Shown here in pieces: positions 7,515 to 15,560 of a DNA stretch of 48,350 bases (positions are counted from its first letter, which is position 1; each line of letters opens with the position of its first letter). The notes below the pieces were generated by a model. That model worked only from the letters and a program-made list of their open reading frames with translations, had not been told where the DNA came from and made no database searches. Source of the DNA: an uncultured Blautia sp. (lineage in GTDB: Bacteria > Bacillota > Clostridia > Lachnospirales > Lachnospiraceae); NCBI GenBank assembly GCA_934408705.1, contig CAKRVL010000008.1, positions 1 through 48,350 of the forward strand, read 5' to 3'. The position numbers and the translations under genes were made by a program.

Positions 7515-8988
7515 CACATAAGTTTCCATCCTCATCAATGTAAAACACATCATCTGGTCCAATATAAAAATCTTCCAGACCATCAAAATACATTACATTT
7601 CCTTCTCCATCATACCAGTAATAGGGAGTTCCCGAGTAATCACCATCTCCCGGATCGCTATTTTCCACATAATCATCTCCCGCCGTTTGAGCTTCATAAG
7701 CAATCGACTCAGATTCTCTTAAAAAGGCAGCTTCTGCATAGATATTTCCATATCCTTCCTGAACCGGATATATAAAAAGATCCCCCTCTCCATCAAGACT
7801 TACATCTGCCACATAACTTCCGTCTGATGAAAAAAGCTGCAATGCCGTAGTTCCGGAAGTTTCAAACGTTCCATTATCAAAAAGATATCCTCCGCTTCCA
7901 TCTGCATTTCTGGAATTGTAAATTTCCCAGGTTCCTTCTCCATAAAGTTTGATGCTCATTGCATTAAGATCGCCATACTGATACCAGCTGTCAAAATATG
8001 CCATAAATACTTCCAGGCTCTGACCTTCTGCACTTGGATCATACTCTGTGCCAGTACCTGTGCCTGTATTACTGCCTACATTATCCATATTAAGAAGTTC
8101 CGTCAATTCCAAAGAATTGATTGCTTCTTTATACTCCTCCAGCATTTCGTCTGCCCAGTCTATATCCATCTTATACGCATATCCATAAGTATGGTCGTCT
8201 GTCTGGATATAAACCAATTTCCACAGACAGGTATCTTCATTTGCTCCGGTGGTAAAGCTTAGATTATACACTGGATAAGTAAATTTTTTTGTTAGCTTTT
8301 TGTTTTTCTTTTCTTTATAATCTGATATTTCACAATCACTTACAAGCTCTGCAAAATTCTTTCTGATTTCCTTCTCATTTTCGCCAAAAACAGCTTCATT
8401 TTTTGCACTGCAGTTGACAATCACTGTCATTCCGTCTGCAGTCATATCTGAATAAAAATAACCACCTTCCCAGTTGGAGTTATTATAAAGAGGCTGCAGA
8501 CCAGTATACCTTTTTGATGACATGAGTACATAAACAGAATTATTCTCATAGTCAGATGCGTACTCATTTTCAGGGGCTACTGTGTCAGCGTCTTCATTTA
8601 CTTCTTTATAAAAAGTCTCTCCATCCACATTTCCCATATGAAGACTGGTTTCAGAATCAAGATAAAATCCGGCAATCCAGTTACCAACCCTGTTGAACAT
8701 GTCATATCTGCCATTCCCGTCTCCATACTCATCTGTATACTTCAAATATCCCTGTACTGTGTTTTCTTCCAGCTGATATACAAACAATCCATCTTCTGTC
8801 ATCGTAAGAGTTTCTTCACTGGAATTATTTTCATTTCGCCATATTCCTGAGAGCCCGGAAAAATCCACATCCTCATCATTCAAATCATATTCCGTTTCTT
8901 CTGCATATGTCAGATTACATGGCAGCACTCCAAAAGCAGTTTCGGTCAGCGCAAGGATCATTATTACTGTAAATACTTTTCTCTTCAT
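7504..8988 (-). CDS. Secreted acidic protein of unknown function
   Basis: A 494-residue protein not recognised by family. The start at 8988 is preferred over two upstream in-frame ATGs because AAAGGAGG lies 7 nt before it. Residues 1-30 form a signal peptide (MKRKVFTVIMILALTETAFG...AEET). The mature chain is very acidic and rich in Tyr, Gly and Asn, and contains several segments resembling small beta repeats (SGIWRNENNSSEETLTMTED, GTWEIYNSRNADGSGGYLFD, GTPYYWYDGEGNVMYFDG). A GTGTGTE linker separates an N-terminal half from a C-terminal half, both with a W-x-x-x-x-G-type lead-in, suggesting duplicated lipocalin-like or cell-surface modules (inference). The final codons and the TAA fall within the palindromic element, so the C-terminus may have been altered by its insertion. 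Confidence 0.7.
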   Translation of the reverse strand: MKRKVFTVIMILALTETAFGVLPCNLTYAEETEYDLNDEDVDFSGLSGIWRNENNSSEETLTMTEDGLFVYQLEENTVQGYLKYTDEYGDGNGRYDMFNRVGNWIAGFYLDSETSLHMGNVDGETFYKEVNEDADTVAPENEYASDYENNSVYVLMSSKRYTGLQPLYNNSNWEGGYFYSDMTADGMTVIVNCSAKNEAVFGENEKEIRKNFAELVSDCEISDYKEKKNKKLTKKFTYPVYNLSFTTGANEDTCLWKLVYIQTDDHTYGYAYKMDIDWADEMLEEYKEAINSLELTELLNMDNVGSNTGTGTGTEYDPSAEGQSLEVFMAYFDSWYQYGDLNAMSIKLYGEGTWEIYNSRNADGSGGYLFDNGTFETSGTTALQLFSSDGSYVADVSLDGEGDLFIYPVQEGYGNIYAEAAFLRESESIAYEAQTAGDDYVENSDPGDGDYSGTPYYWYDGEGNVMYFDGLEDFYIGPDDVFYIDEDGNLCERR

Positions 8989-9030
8989 ATGCATTCCTCC
9001 TTTCATTTTCTTGCAGCGCCTTAATGAACA

Positions 9031-9065
9031 TAAAGAAATCCATCATACATAAAGTATATGATGGA
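9031..9065 (-). terminator. Rho-independent terminator after the LuxR-type regulator
   Basis: Perfect 9-bp stem TCCATCATA / TATGATGGA (9039-9047 with 9057-9065), followed on the minus strand by TTTCTTT. It lies between the regulator stop (9086) and the secreted-protein start (8988), so the two genes are probably separate transcripts. Confidence 0.65.
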
Positions 9066-9085
9066 CTCCTGCAAATTCCAATTAA

Positions 9086-11605
9086 CTACTGGTTAGTTTT
9101 TTCCTGCAACAGCTCTAAAAGGCGTTGTCTCTTCATCCGGGTATCTCCGGTAATTTGAATTTTTGAATAAATCTGATTAATATACTGTTTTACAGTTCCC
9201 TCTGATAGAAATAGCTTTGATGCAATTTCTTTGTTGCTAAGGCGTTCACTTATGTATTGTACGATTTTCCGGTCACGCTCTGTCAGATTTGCAAAAATTT
9301 CCGGACAGGTATTCTCATTTCGAATACCTGCGCATTTTTCTTCGAAGGCTTTTCCCTGTTTTATGATCTGGTCTGCAAATAATGCTTCTTTTTCACCGTC
9401 AATACATTCCAAAAGCTCTGCTAAATAACGGTAGTTTTCTGCAAAAGGCATGATCAATCCGTCCGGCATAGCTTCGTCAATCAGTTTTATCAGAAGTGTT
9501 CTGGCCTCCACTCTCTTTCCCAGCTTTTCAAAAGCAGCTACAGCCTGAAGCTGTATGTATAAGGCCACCAGACCATAATGCATATTCTCACATGTTTCAA
9601 GTAGCCTTTCATTTCTTCCTGCTATTTTTGAATACTTTCCCTGCTCCAGATAAACCTGGTTCTCGATCATTTCCATCATAGGTTTCCCCGGTGCCAGAAA
9701 ATTCACACTGGAAAGCTTATGTTCGCGAAACAGCCCAGGAATTTTCTCATTCTCACCAGTTAAAGCATGGTAATAAGCACTGATGCTGTCAAACATATTT
9801 CTCCAGGAAACATTGTGTTTCCTCTGTAATTCTTCCTGTCGGTCCTGGAAGCTTTTTTCAGGTCTGTGCCCCATGGCAAGAGAAAGACGATACATAAGAA
9901 AATCACAGCAAAGAGCTATATTTTCCTGTCCGTTTCCTGCAATATGAGCATAAGCATTTTCCAGACTGATCTGCGCATCCACAAAATGACCTTGCAGATA
10001 TTTTGCTTCTGCAAGCATAATACGCTCAGCCCCTTGTCCATGCCCATTTGTCACCTTGTAATAATGGGGCATACATTCCTGCATCTCACTCAGTTCTTTA
10101 GCAAGGCTTCCGGGATCCCGGTGGAACATCATAAGAACAGATGGGGAGCCAAATGTCCATCCTCCTTCCCGTCGAATACTGATTGCCGGACGCGACATCT
10201 GCGCACTTGCATTGCGATGAAACTGACTCATCTTTGAAATATCGTTATACATGAGAAAGCTCATAATGAGGTCGCATTCTCCCAAAAGATTTCCCTTTTC
10301 CTCCTGGGACCATTCAGGATGCTCCTGAATAGACTGTATAAGCATTTCTTTTAATTCTAACATTTTTGGTATTTGCTTCCAGTTAAACATGCTTCGCATC
10401 AGAACCAGAAGCGCCAGAGGATACTCTTTTAATTTGGAAACAGGACATTCTTCCAGACAGCTGAGCACATCGGCCGGTTTCAAGGATGCCAGCAGGATTC
10501 CGGCATCTTTAATGATCACCTTAAGCATTCCATCATAATTCCGGCACTTCCAGTTTGCAGATAAAGCATGGATGTACATCTTCTGCCCTTCATACCAGAT
10601 GCTGTAACGTTTATAATATTCCTGCTGTTTTTCCCAGTCCATTTCAGCAAAAACCCGCTGGGCGCATTCCTTCATCATATGGTGAAAACGATAATATTTC
10701 CCATTGCTCTGGCGTGTTACAAAAGCATTCTGTTCTGTCAGCTTCAAAAGTATCTGTTCTGTGTCATCACGTTCTGTGATCATCCTTGCCATGTCCACAG
10801 TAAACTCATCCGCCAGTCCCATTGCACTGAGAAACTCCTGCAGGTCGCCAGGAAGCGGCTTAAGCATGGACTCCAAAAACATCTCATATATATTGGCATT
10901 GTTATCCGGTAATTCTCCATTTTTTTCATAGAAGCACAGATTCAGATACACAGCCGAGAACCAGCCCTCACTGGTATGAAAAAGTGTTTCAAGCTGTCTG
11001 CCGCTCAATTCAGCACCGCACCGACGAATATAAGCAGCTAATTCTTCCTGTGTTAAGCGCAAAACATCCTCCTGAATCTGATAGAGCCTGCTTCCCAGAC
11101 GCACAATTGCAGTGCCTGACAAAAAACGGTTCCTGCTGGCAACTATAAGATGTACATTATCCGGAAGGCGACTTGCAAGGATATATAAAAATTCTGATGC
11201 CCGGTCATCTGTCAGCAAATGGAAATCATCTATAAAAATATAATATTCCTGCTCTCCTGCAAGGAAATGACATAATGTTTCTGTAAGATATACAGCCGAA
11301 GCTTCATCACAGGGGCATTCATATTCCTCTAAAAAATCTAATCCTGCAAAGGCAAAGGCCTTCTGTACACTTCTCCAGAATATAGACAGATTATCTGAAT
11401 AAATGCTTATTTTAATCACTACAGCATTATCAGCTTTCATTTTAGATGTAAGAAGCCAGTTTACAGCCGTTGTTTTCCCATATCCCATTGGCGCAATAAC
11501 AGCTGTCAATGCGCAATCCAAGGCAGGACGCATATATTTTTTCAGACGTTCTGATATATAAATTGTATTCAGGTTATCTTTTTCTGATTTATTCTTTTTT
11601 CCCAT
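9086..11605 (-). CDS. Large ATP-binding LuxR-family regulator (MalT/STAND-like)
   Basis: An 839-residue transcriptional activator with MalT/LAL architecture. The N-terminal ATPase has Walker A APMGYGKTT (38-46) and Walker B YIFIDDFHLL (about 122-130). A middle region of about 450 residues looks like helical TPR-type repeats. The C-terminal LuxR helix-turn-helix reads LTERDRKIVQYISERLSNKEIA...SEGTVKQYINQIYSKI. Proteins of this class oligomerise on binding ATP and an inducer and then activate promoters. No sensor substrate can be read from sequence. The downstream neighbours on the same strand encode secreted proteins of unknown role, which are candidate targets (inference). The ATG follows AAAGGTG. 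Confidence 0.88.
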   Translation of the reverse strand: MGKKNKSEKDNLNTIYISERLKKYMRPALDCALTAVIAPMGYGKTTAVNWLLTSKMKADNAVVIKISIYSDNLSIFWRSVQKAFAFAGLDFLEEYECPCDEASAVYLTETLCHFLAGEQEYYIFIDDFHLLTDDRASEFLYILASRLPDNVHLIVASRNRFLSGTAIVRLGSRLYQIQEDVLRLTQEELAAYIRRCGAELSGRQLETLFHTSEGWFSAVYLNLCFYEKNGELPDNNANIYEMFLESMLKPLPGDLQEFLSAMGLADEFTVDMARMITERDDTEQILLKLTEQNAFVTRQSNGKYYRFHHMMKECAQRVFAEMDWEKQQEYYKRYSIWYEGQKMYIHALSANWKCRNYDGMLKVIIKDAGILLASLKPADVLSCLEECPVSKLKEYPLALLVLMRSMFNWKQIPKMLELKEMLIQSIQEHPEWSQEEKGNLLGECDLIMSFLMYNDISKMSQFHRNASAQMSRPAISIRREGGWTFGSPSVLMMFHRDPGSLAKELSEMQECMPHYYKVTNGHGQGAERIMLAEAKYLQGHFVDAQISLENAYAHIAGNGQENIALCCDFLMYRLSLAMGHRPEKSFQDRQEELQRKHNVSWRNMFDSISAYYHALTGENEKIPGLFREHKLSSVNFLAPGKPMMEMIENQVYLEQGKYSKIAGRNERLLETCENMHYGLVALYIQLQAVAAFEKLGKRVEARTLLIKLIDEAMPDGLIMPFAENYRYLAELLECIDGEKEALFADQIIKQGKAFEEKCAGIRNENTCPEIFANLTERDRKIVQYISERLSNKEIASKLFLSEGTVKQYINQIYSKIQITGDTRMKRQRLLELLQEKTNQ

Positions 11606-11735
11606 TAAATGGCCACACCTTTAACTGTTAAAAATTAGTCACTGTCTCCATATGCAGCAACCAAAATGATTCTTAGCTATATTTTACCATGTCAAAACCA
11701 TCTCAACAATAAAAACAAAACATTAATTATTTGGA

Positions 11736-11764
11736 TTGCCATTTTTGTACAAAAATGATACTAT
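11736..11764 (+). promoter_or_regulatory. Sigma-A promoter of the O-acetylhomoserine sulfhydrylase gene
   Basis: TTGCCA (11736-11741), 17-bp spacer, TACTAT (11759-11764) with an extended -10 TG at 11756-11757. The predicted start is about 11771, giving a leader of about 65 nt. I saw no SAM riboswitch in that leader. Confidence 0.65.
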
Positions 11765-11835
11765 ATTCTCATGTGACTGCTCCCTGCGAACAGCTGTCCA
11801 CATGGAGCTTATTTTACCAGATGAGGAGACTTATT

Positions 11836-13119
11836 ATGAACAATTACAAAATGGGAACCAAATGCGTTCAGGCTGGCTATAAACCAGGCAATGGTGAACC
11901 AAGACAGATACCGATCATTCAGTCTACAACCTTTAAATACGATACCAGCGAAGATATGGGCAAGCTTTTTGACCTGGAAGCAGATGGATACTTTTATTCC
12001 CGTCTGCAGAACCCTACCTGCGATCATGTAGCAGCCAAGCTTGCTGCAATGGAGGGCGGTACTGCAGCTATGCTTACTTCTTCCGGACAGGCTGCCAATT
12101 TCTTTGCCCTTTTTAACATCTGTGAATACGGAGACCACATTGTAGCCTCTTCCTCCATTTACGGCGGTACCTTTAACCTGATTGCAGTTACCATGGCAAA
12201 AATGGGAATCACAGCAACCTTCGTTTCCCCTGATGCTACAGAGGAAGAATTAAATGCAGCATTCCAGCCAAATACAAAAGTTATGTTCGGCGAAACAATT
12301 GCCAACCCGGCACTTACTGTCCTGGATATTGAACTTTTCGCAAAGGTTGCACACGCACACGGCGTTCCCCTTATGGTAGATAACACCTTCCCAACACCGG
12401 TTAACTGTCGTCCTATTGAATGGGGCGCTGACATTGTCACTCACTCCACCACCAAATATATGGATGGACACGGTGCAGCACTTGGCGGTGCAATTATTGA
12501 TGGAGGTAAATTTGACTGGATGGCTCACAAAGACCGTTATCCAGGACTTTGTACACCAGACGAAAGCTATCACGGAGTTACATATGCTGAGAAATTCGGA
12601 AAAGAGGGTGCTTTTATTACCAAATGCACTTCACAGCTTATGCGTGATTTCGGTTCTGTACAGTCTCCGAATAATGCATTTATCCTGAATCTGGGACTGG
12701 AATCCCTGCACGTTCGCATGCCAAAGCATGTAGAAAACGGACAGGCTGTTGCAGAATTTCTGGAAGCACATCCGAAGGTTGCTTATGTAAACTATCCGGG
12801 ACTTCCTTCCAATAAATATTACGAAAGAGCACAGAAGTATCTTCCAAACGGCGGATGCGGTGTTGTTTCCTTCGGTCTGAAGGGAGGTCGCACGGCAGCT
12901 TCCACCTTTATGCAGAACTTACATCTGGGTGCCATCGAAACTCATGTAGCAGACGCAAGAACCTGCTGCCTGAACCCGGCAACCTCCACCCACAGACAGA
13001 TGACTGACGAGCAGCTGATGGAAGCAGGCGTACCAGCAGAGCTGATCCGTATCAGCCTGGGACTTGAGGACAAAGAAGATCTGATTGCAGATATTTCCAA
13101 CGCACTGGATGCAATTTAA
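11836..13119 (+). CDS. metY: O-acetylhomoserine sulfhydrylase (aminocarboxypropyltransferase)
   Basis: A 427-residue PLP enzyme of the Cys/Met metabolism family, normal length. It converts O-acetyl-L-homoserine and sulfide to homocysteine and acetate in methionine synthesis. Family features: TKCVQAGYKPGNGEPRQIPI, the substrate loop GYFYSRLQNPTCDHVAAKLAAMEGG, VDNTFPTP (181-188), the PLP-binding lysine K207 in THSTTKYMDGHG, and the C-terminal HVADARTCCLNPATSTH...RISLGLED. The start at 11836 follows GAGGAGAC; the open frame reaches upstream to 11731 over the promoter. The gene is monocistronic, with a strong terminator downstream. Confidence 0.93.
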   Translation: MNNYKMGTKCVQAGYKPGNGEPRQIPIIQSTTFKYDTSEDMGKLFDLEADGYFYSRLQNPTCDHVAAKLAAMEGGTAAMLTSSGQAANFFALFNICEYGDHIVASSSIYGGTFNLIAVTMAKMGITATFVSPDATEEELNAAFQPNTKVMFGETIANPALTVLDIELFAKVAHAHGVPLMVDNTFPTPVNCRPIEWGADIVTHSTTKYMDGHGAALGGAIIDGGKFDWMAHKDRYPGLCTPDESYHGVTYAEKFGKEGAFITKCTSQLMRDFGSVQSPNNAFILNLGLESLHVRMPKHVENGQAVAEFLEAHPKVAYVNYPGLPSNKYYERAQKYLPNGGCGVVSFGLKGGRTAASTFMQNLHLGAIETHVADARTCCLNPATSTHRQMTDEQLMEAGVPAELIRISLGLEDKEDLIADISNALDAI

Positions 13120-13140
13120 CCGAATCATATTTCCTGGTAA

Positions 13141-13164
13141 AGCGGGGGAATGCTTATCTGCGTT
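13141..13164. repeat. Partial second copy of the palindromic element
   Basis: These 24 bases are identical to the right arm of the element at 7491-7514 (AGCGGGGGAATGCTTATCTG plus CGTT). Only this arm is present; the left arm and the internal palindrome are missing. It lies between the metY stop and the terminator. Confidence 0.75.
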
Positions 13165-13166
13165 AC

Positions 13167-13210
13167 AAAAAATCGGAGTTCTCATTCATTAATATGAGAC
13201 TCCGATTTTT
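13167..13210. terminator. Bidirectional terminator between metY and the flavodoxin gene
   Basis: AAAAATCGGAGT and ACTCCGATTTTT form a long stem, extended by CTCAT/ATGAG with one bulge, with A and T runs on either side. It can serve metY on the plus strand and the flavodoxin gene on the minus strand. Confidence 0.85.
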
Positions 13211-13213
13211 ATA

Positions 13214-13717
13214 TTATTCCTGAACTTTTTTTCTGAGATTTTCCAGATCTTTTTCATCCGGATGAGATAGAGCATGATCAAAATTTGCAATGAGCATATC
13301 AAGATTAGGATTATGATCCGGCTGCTCTTTCATCTTCACATAGCGTTCCCGCACAGATTGTGGCATTTTACCCTGACACATATATTCTCCAAGTATCTGA
13401 TTACTCGGATCAATATTTTCACTGATATTGTTGAGGATTTTCTTAAAATATCCTTCATCCACACCAAATCCCGCTGTTCCAAACAGAAAGATCTTTTTGT
13501 TTCTAAGGCTCTTCAATAATTCCAGAGCTGTTTTATCCGCATTTCCTCTATCTGTCCAGAAGCCCACATAAAGCACTTCGGAGGTCTGCCTATCCCCTTT
13601 GCAGGGTCCGAAATAATCACAATTTTCTTCTGGCAGAGCCTCGCGTATAGCATCTGCCAGCATTCTGGTATTACCAGTCAGACTGCTGAACATAATTGAA
13701 TATCTTGTTTTTTCCAT
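13214..13717 (-). CDS. Flavodoxin-family protein
   Basis: A 167-residue protein with a flavodoxin-like fold. The FMN phosphate loop SSLTGNTRMLADAI (11-24) is near the N-terminus; the segments YVGFWTDRGNADKTALELL and KIFLFGTAGFG correspond to the later FMN-binding loops. It is probably a soluble one- or two-electron carrier or a flavin reductase partner. Small proteins of this group include BilS, which sits beside the bilirubin reductase gene in some gut Clostridia, but no reductase gene is adjacent here, so no such role is claimed. It is 28 bp after the GNAT gene and probably cotranscribed with it. The ATG follows GAGGTAACG. Confidence 0.85.
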   Translation of the reverse strand: MEKTRYSIMFSSLTGNTRMLADAIREALPEENCDYFGPCKGDRQTSEVLYVGFWTDRGNADKTALELLKSLRNKKIFLFGTAGFGVDEGYFKKILNNISENIDPSNQILGEYMCQGKMPQSVRERYVKMKEQPDHNPNLDMLIANFDHALSHPDEKDLENLRKKVQE

Positions 13718-13745
13718 ATTCGTTACCTCGTATATAACCTTCTTC

Positions 13746-14246
13746 TCAGATTTCCCTACTCATATCATGCCATTCTTCTCCGCCCCACGCAGAACCGGAA
13801 ATTCCATTATCAGTATATCCCATTTTCTTGTACATTTCCACCTTATTGTCAAGACAGGTCAGATACAGGCATTTACGTCCTTTCGCCCGTTCTCGTTCTA
13901 CATAACGTGTCATAATTTCCCTGGCAAGTCCCTGATGACGATACTCGGGAAGCACATCAAGACCAAGAAGCATAATATTTTTTCCATTCGGATCATGAAG
14001 TGTAATATCTGTAAAAAACTCATCCCTAAATACATCCTCATCAGTTGCAATTCCATTAAGAAATCCGGCGATTCTGCCAGTCTCTTTATCTACTGCCACC
14101 AGAAAAGTTTCGGATGCTTTCATGGCTCTCTGTGTCATGCTTTTCTCGGAACATGCCTCATTGGGCGGAAAACATATCTGCTCAATTTTGGCAGCCTGCA
14201 TAAACTCATCTGGTCGTATATCTCTGAATTCATATTTTGTTATCAT
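13746..14246 (-). CDS. GNAT-family N-acetyltransferase
   Basis: A 166-residue GNAT protein. Motif A with the acetyl-CoA pyrophosphate loop is visible as LLGLDVLPEYRHQGLAREIM, followed by CLYLTCLDNKVEMYKKMGY (motif B). The N-terminal part (FRDIRPDEFMQAAKIEQICFPPNEACS) resembles the arylalkylamine N-acetyltransferase-like branch, so a small amine substrate is possible. It lies between a membrane acyltransferase and a flavodoxin in a tight three-gene cluster. No substrate can be named from the sequence. Confidence 0.87.
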   Translation of the reverse strand: MITKYEFRDIRPDEFMQAAKIEQICFPPNEACSEKSMTQRAMKASETFLVAVDKETGRIAGFLNGIATDEDVFRDEFFTDITLHDPNGKNIMLLGLDVLPEYRHQGLAREIMTRYVERERAKGRKCLYLTCLDNKVEMYKKMGYTDNGISGSAWGGEEWHDMSREI

Positions 14247-14279
14247 TTTTCGTGTACCCTCTTTTCTTTTTATGATCCA

Positions 14280-15413
14280 TCAGGACATTTTCCATCTGGC
14301 TGTAATTTTATTTACCAGTTGATTAAAATGCATAAGCTTTTTCAACTGTTCCACAAATATAGCTGCAAGAAGAGAATCCGCCAGCAGCACAAGAGTGATC
14401 ACTACCGGGTATCCAAAGGAGTATGTGAAATCTCCAAACCATGTTGTACGAATAAAATTATGGATCAGGAAAATTCCTGCTGAGTAAACACCCAGGAAAT
14501 GAAAAATCTTGTTAAATAGTGAAACAGAAAAAATAAATTCACAGCAAAACAGAGTCACTACAACCGGAATCACCGCATCCCATATAGGATATAGCCTTCC
14601 CTTCAATGGTCCCTGTCTGAGTATCATCAGAACAAAAACACAAATAAATTCTAATATAAATTTGATTATTTTATTCTTTACTTCAGAATCGGAAAACTTA
14701 TACTCCAATCCACGGGTTATAAAATTGGTGTATGCACATACCATTCCAACCCCAATACAAAGAAAATAATGTCGTATATTTGCATCATGAAATTCCATAA
14801 AAAAGTTTACAATAGTCATAAACACTATAAATATAAACCCATCCATCTTTTTCAGAAGCAAAAATAAAAGAGGTATGATCAGAACAACAAAAATTGCAAG
14901 TCCATAATACCAAAAAGTAGCCTTCAGGGATGGTGTATCCAGATAATCCGCAAGCCCAAACATATCCACCAGAAAATATTCTGCATTATCCGGAAATTTC
15001 ATACCATAACATTCCTGCAGTAATCCGGGACGCAGCACTCTGCATGCAAGAACGATGCATAAGAATACATACATAAAGTTTCCAAGTAATTTTACCAGTC
15101 TTGTGCAAATAACGTTCTTAGAGCCTTCCATATATGATATATCGGATTTCTTATCCAGAGACATCATTTTCTTTGTGAGTCCATAAGCACTTACAAATAC
15201 AAAAAGGGAGACACAGATTTTTCCAAAGGATGCCAGATAATTCAGATAATACTCCGGAAACAGCAGTTTCAGTGTGTATCCTGCATATCTCTTCCCATTG
15301 AGAAAACAATGATGGAACAAAAGAATTACCACTGCCACTCCCTTCAGGCAGTTAGAATACTGCGTATTAAACAAATCAACAGTATTTTTTTGTATTTTTT
15401 TCTGAGTATTCAT
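14280..15413 (-). CDS. Membrane acyltransferase (acyltransferase 3 family)
   Basis: A 377-residue polytopic protein with about ten hydrophobic segments. The N-terminal NCLKGVAVVILLFHHCFLNGK contains the catalytic-type histidines of the OafA/WecH acyltransferase 3 family, and SLFVFVSAYGLTKK corresponds to the second conserved block. Such proteins transfer acetyl or other acyl groups to surface polysaccharides or lipids across the membrane. The ATG follows GAGGAG. It is first in a probable operon with GNAT and flavodoxin genes. Confidence 0.82.
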   Translation of the reverse strand: MNTQKKIQKNTVDLFNTQYSNCLKGVAVVILLFHHCFLNGKRYAGYTLKLLFPEYYLNYLASFGKICVSLFVFVSAYGLTKKMMSLDKKSDISYMEGSKNVICTRLVKLLGNFMYVFLCIVLACRVLRPGLLQECYGMKFPDNAEYFLVDMFGLADYLDTPSLKATFWYYGLAIFVVLIIPLLFLLLKKMDGFIFIVFMTIVNFFMEFHDANIRHYFLCIGVGMVCAYTNFITRGLEYKFSDSEVKNKIIKFILEFICVFVLMILRQGPLKGRLYPIWDAVIPVVVTLFCCEFIFSVSLFNKIFHFLGVYSAGIFLIHNFIRTTWFGDFTYSFGYPVVITLVLLADSLLAAIFVEQLKKLMHFNQLVNKITARWKMS

Positions 15414-15497
15414 GTTTTTCTCCTCATAAATTATTCTTTTTCATTATAGCATAGGTTAAAACAGCGGGAAACTCCTTATTTACTTTTTCTCCAATTA

Positions 15498-15506
15498 TGG
15501 TATATT
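15498..15506 (+). promoter_or_regulatory. Possible extended -10 promoter for the DUF6020-like gene
   Basis: TGGTATATT, an extended -10 element, lies 54 bp before the ATG. The best upstream -35 candidate (TTACTT) is only 15 bp away. A short GCCTG/CAGGC hairpin lies in the leader at about 15519-15533. Confidence 0.4.
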
Positions 15507-15560
15507 AATGATATTAGCGCCTGTTTTTCAGGCAAAATAAACCTATGAAAGGATACTTTT

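Noticed and set aside
11765..11835. SAM or T-box riboswitch in the metY leader
   Set aside because: The leader is only about 65 nt, too short for either, and no conserved core was seen.
13214..13717. BilS of the bilirubin reductase system
   Set aside because: It is a small flavodoxin-like protein, but no BilR-type reductase gene lies in the window.
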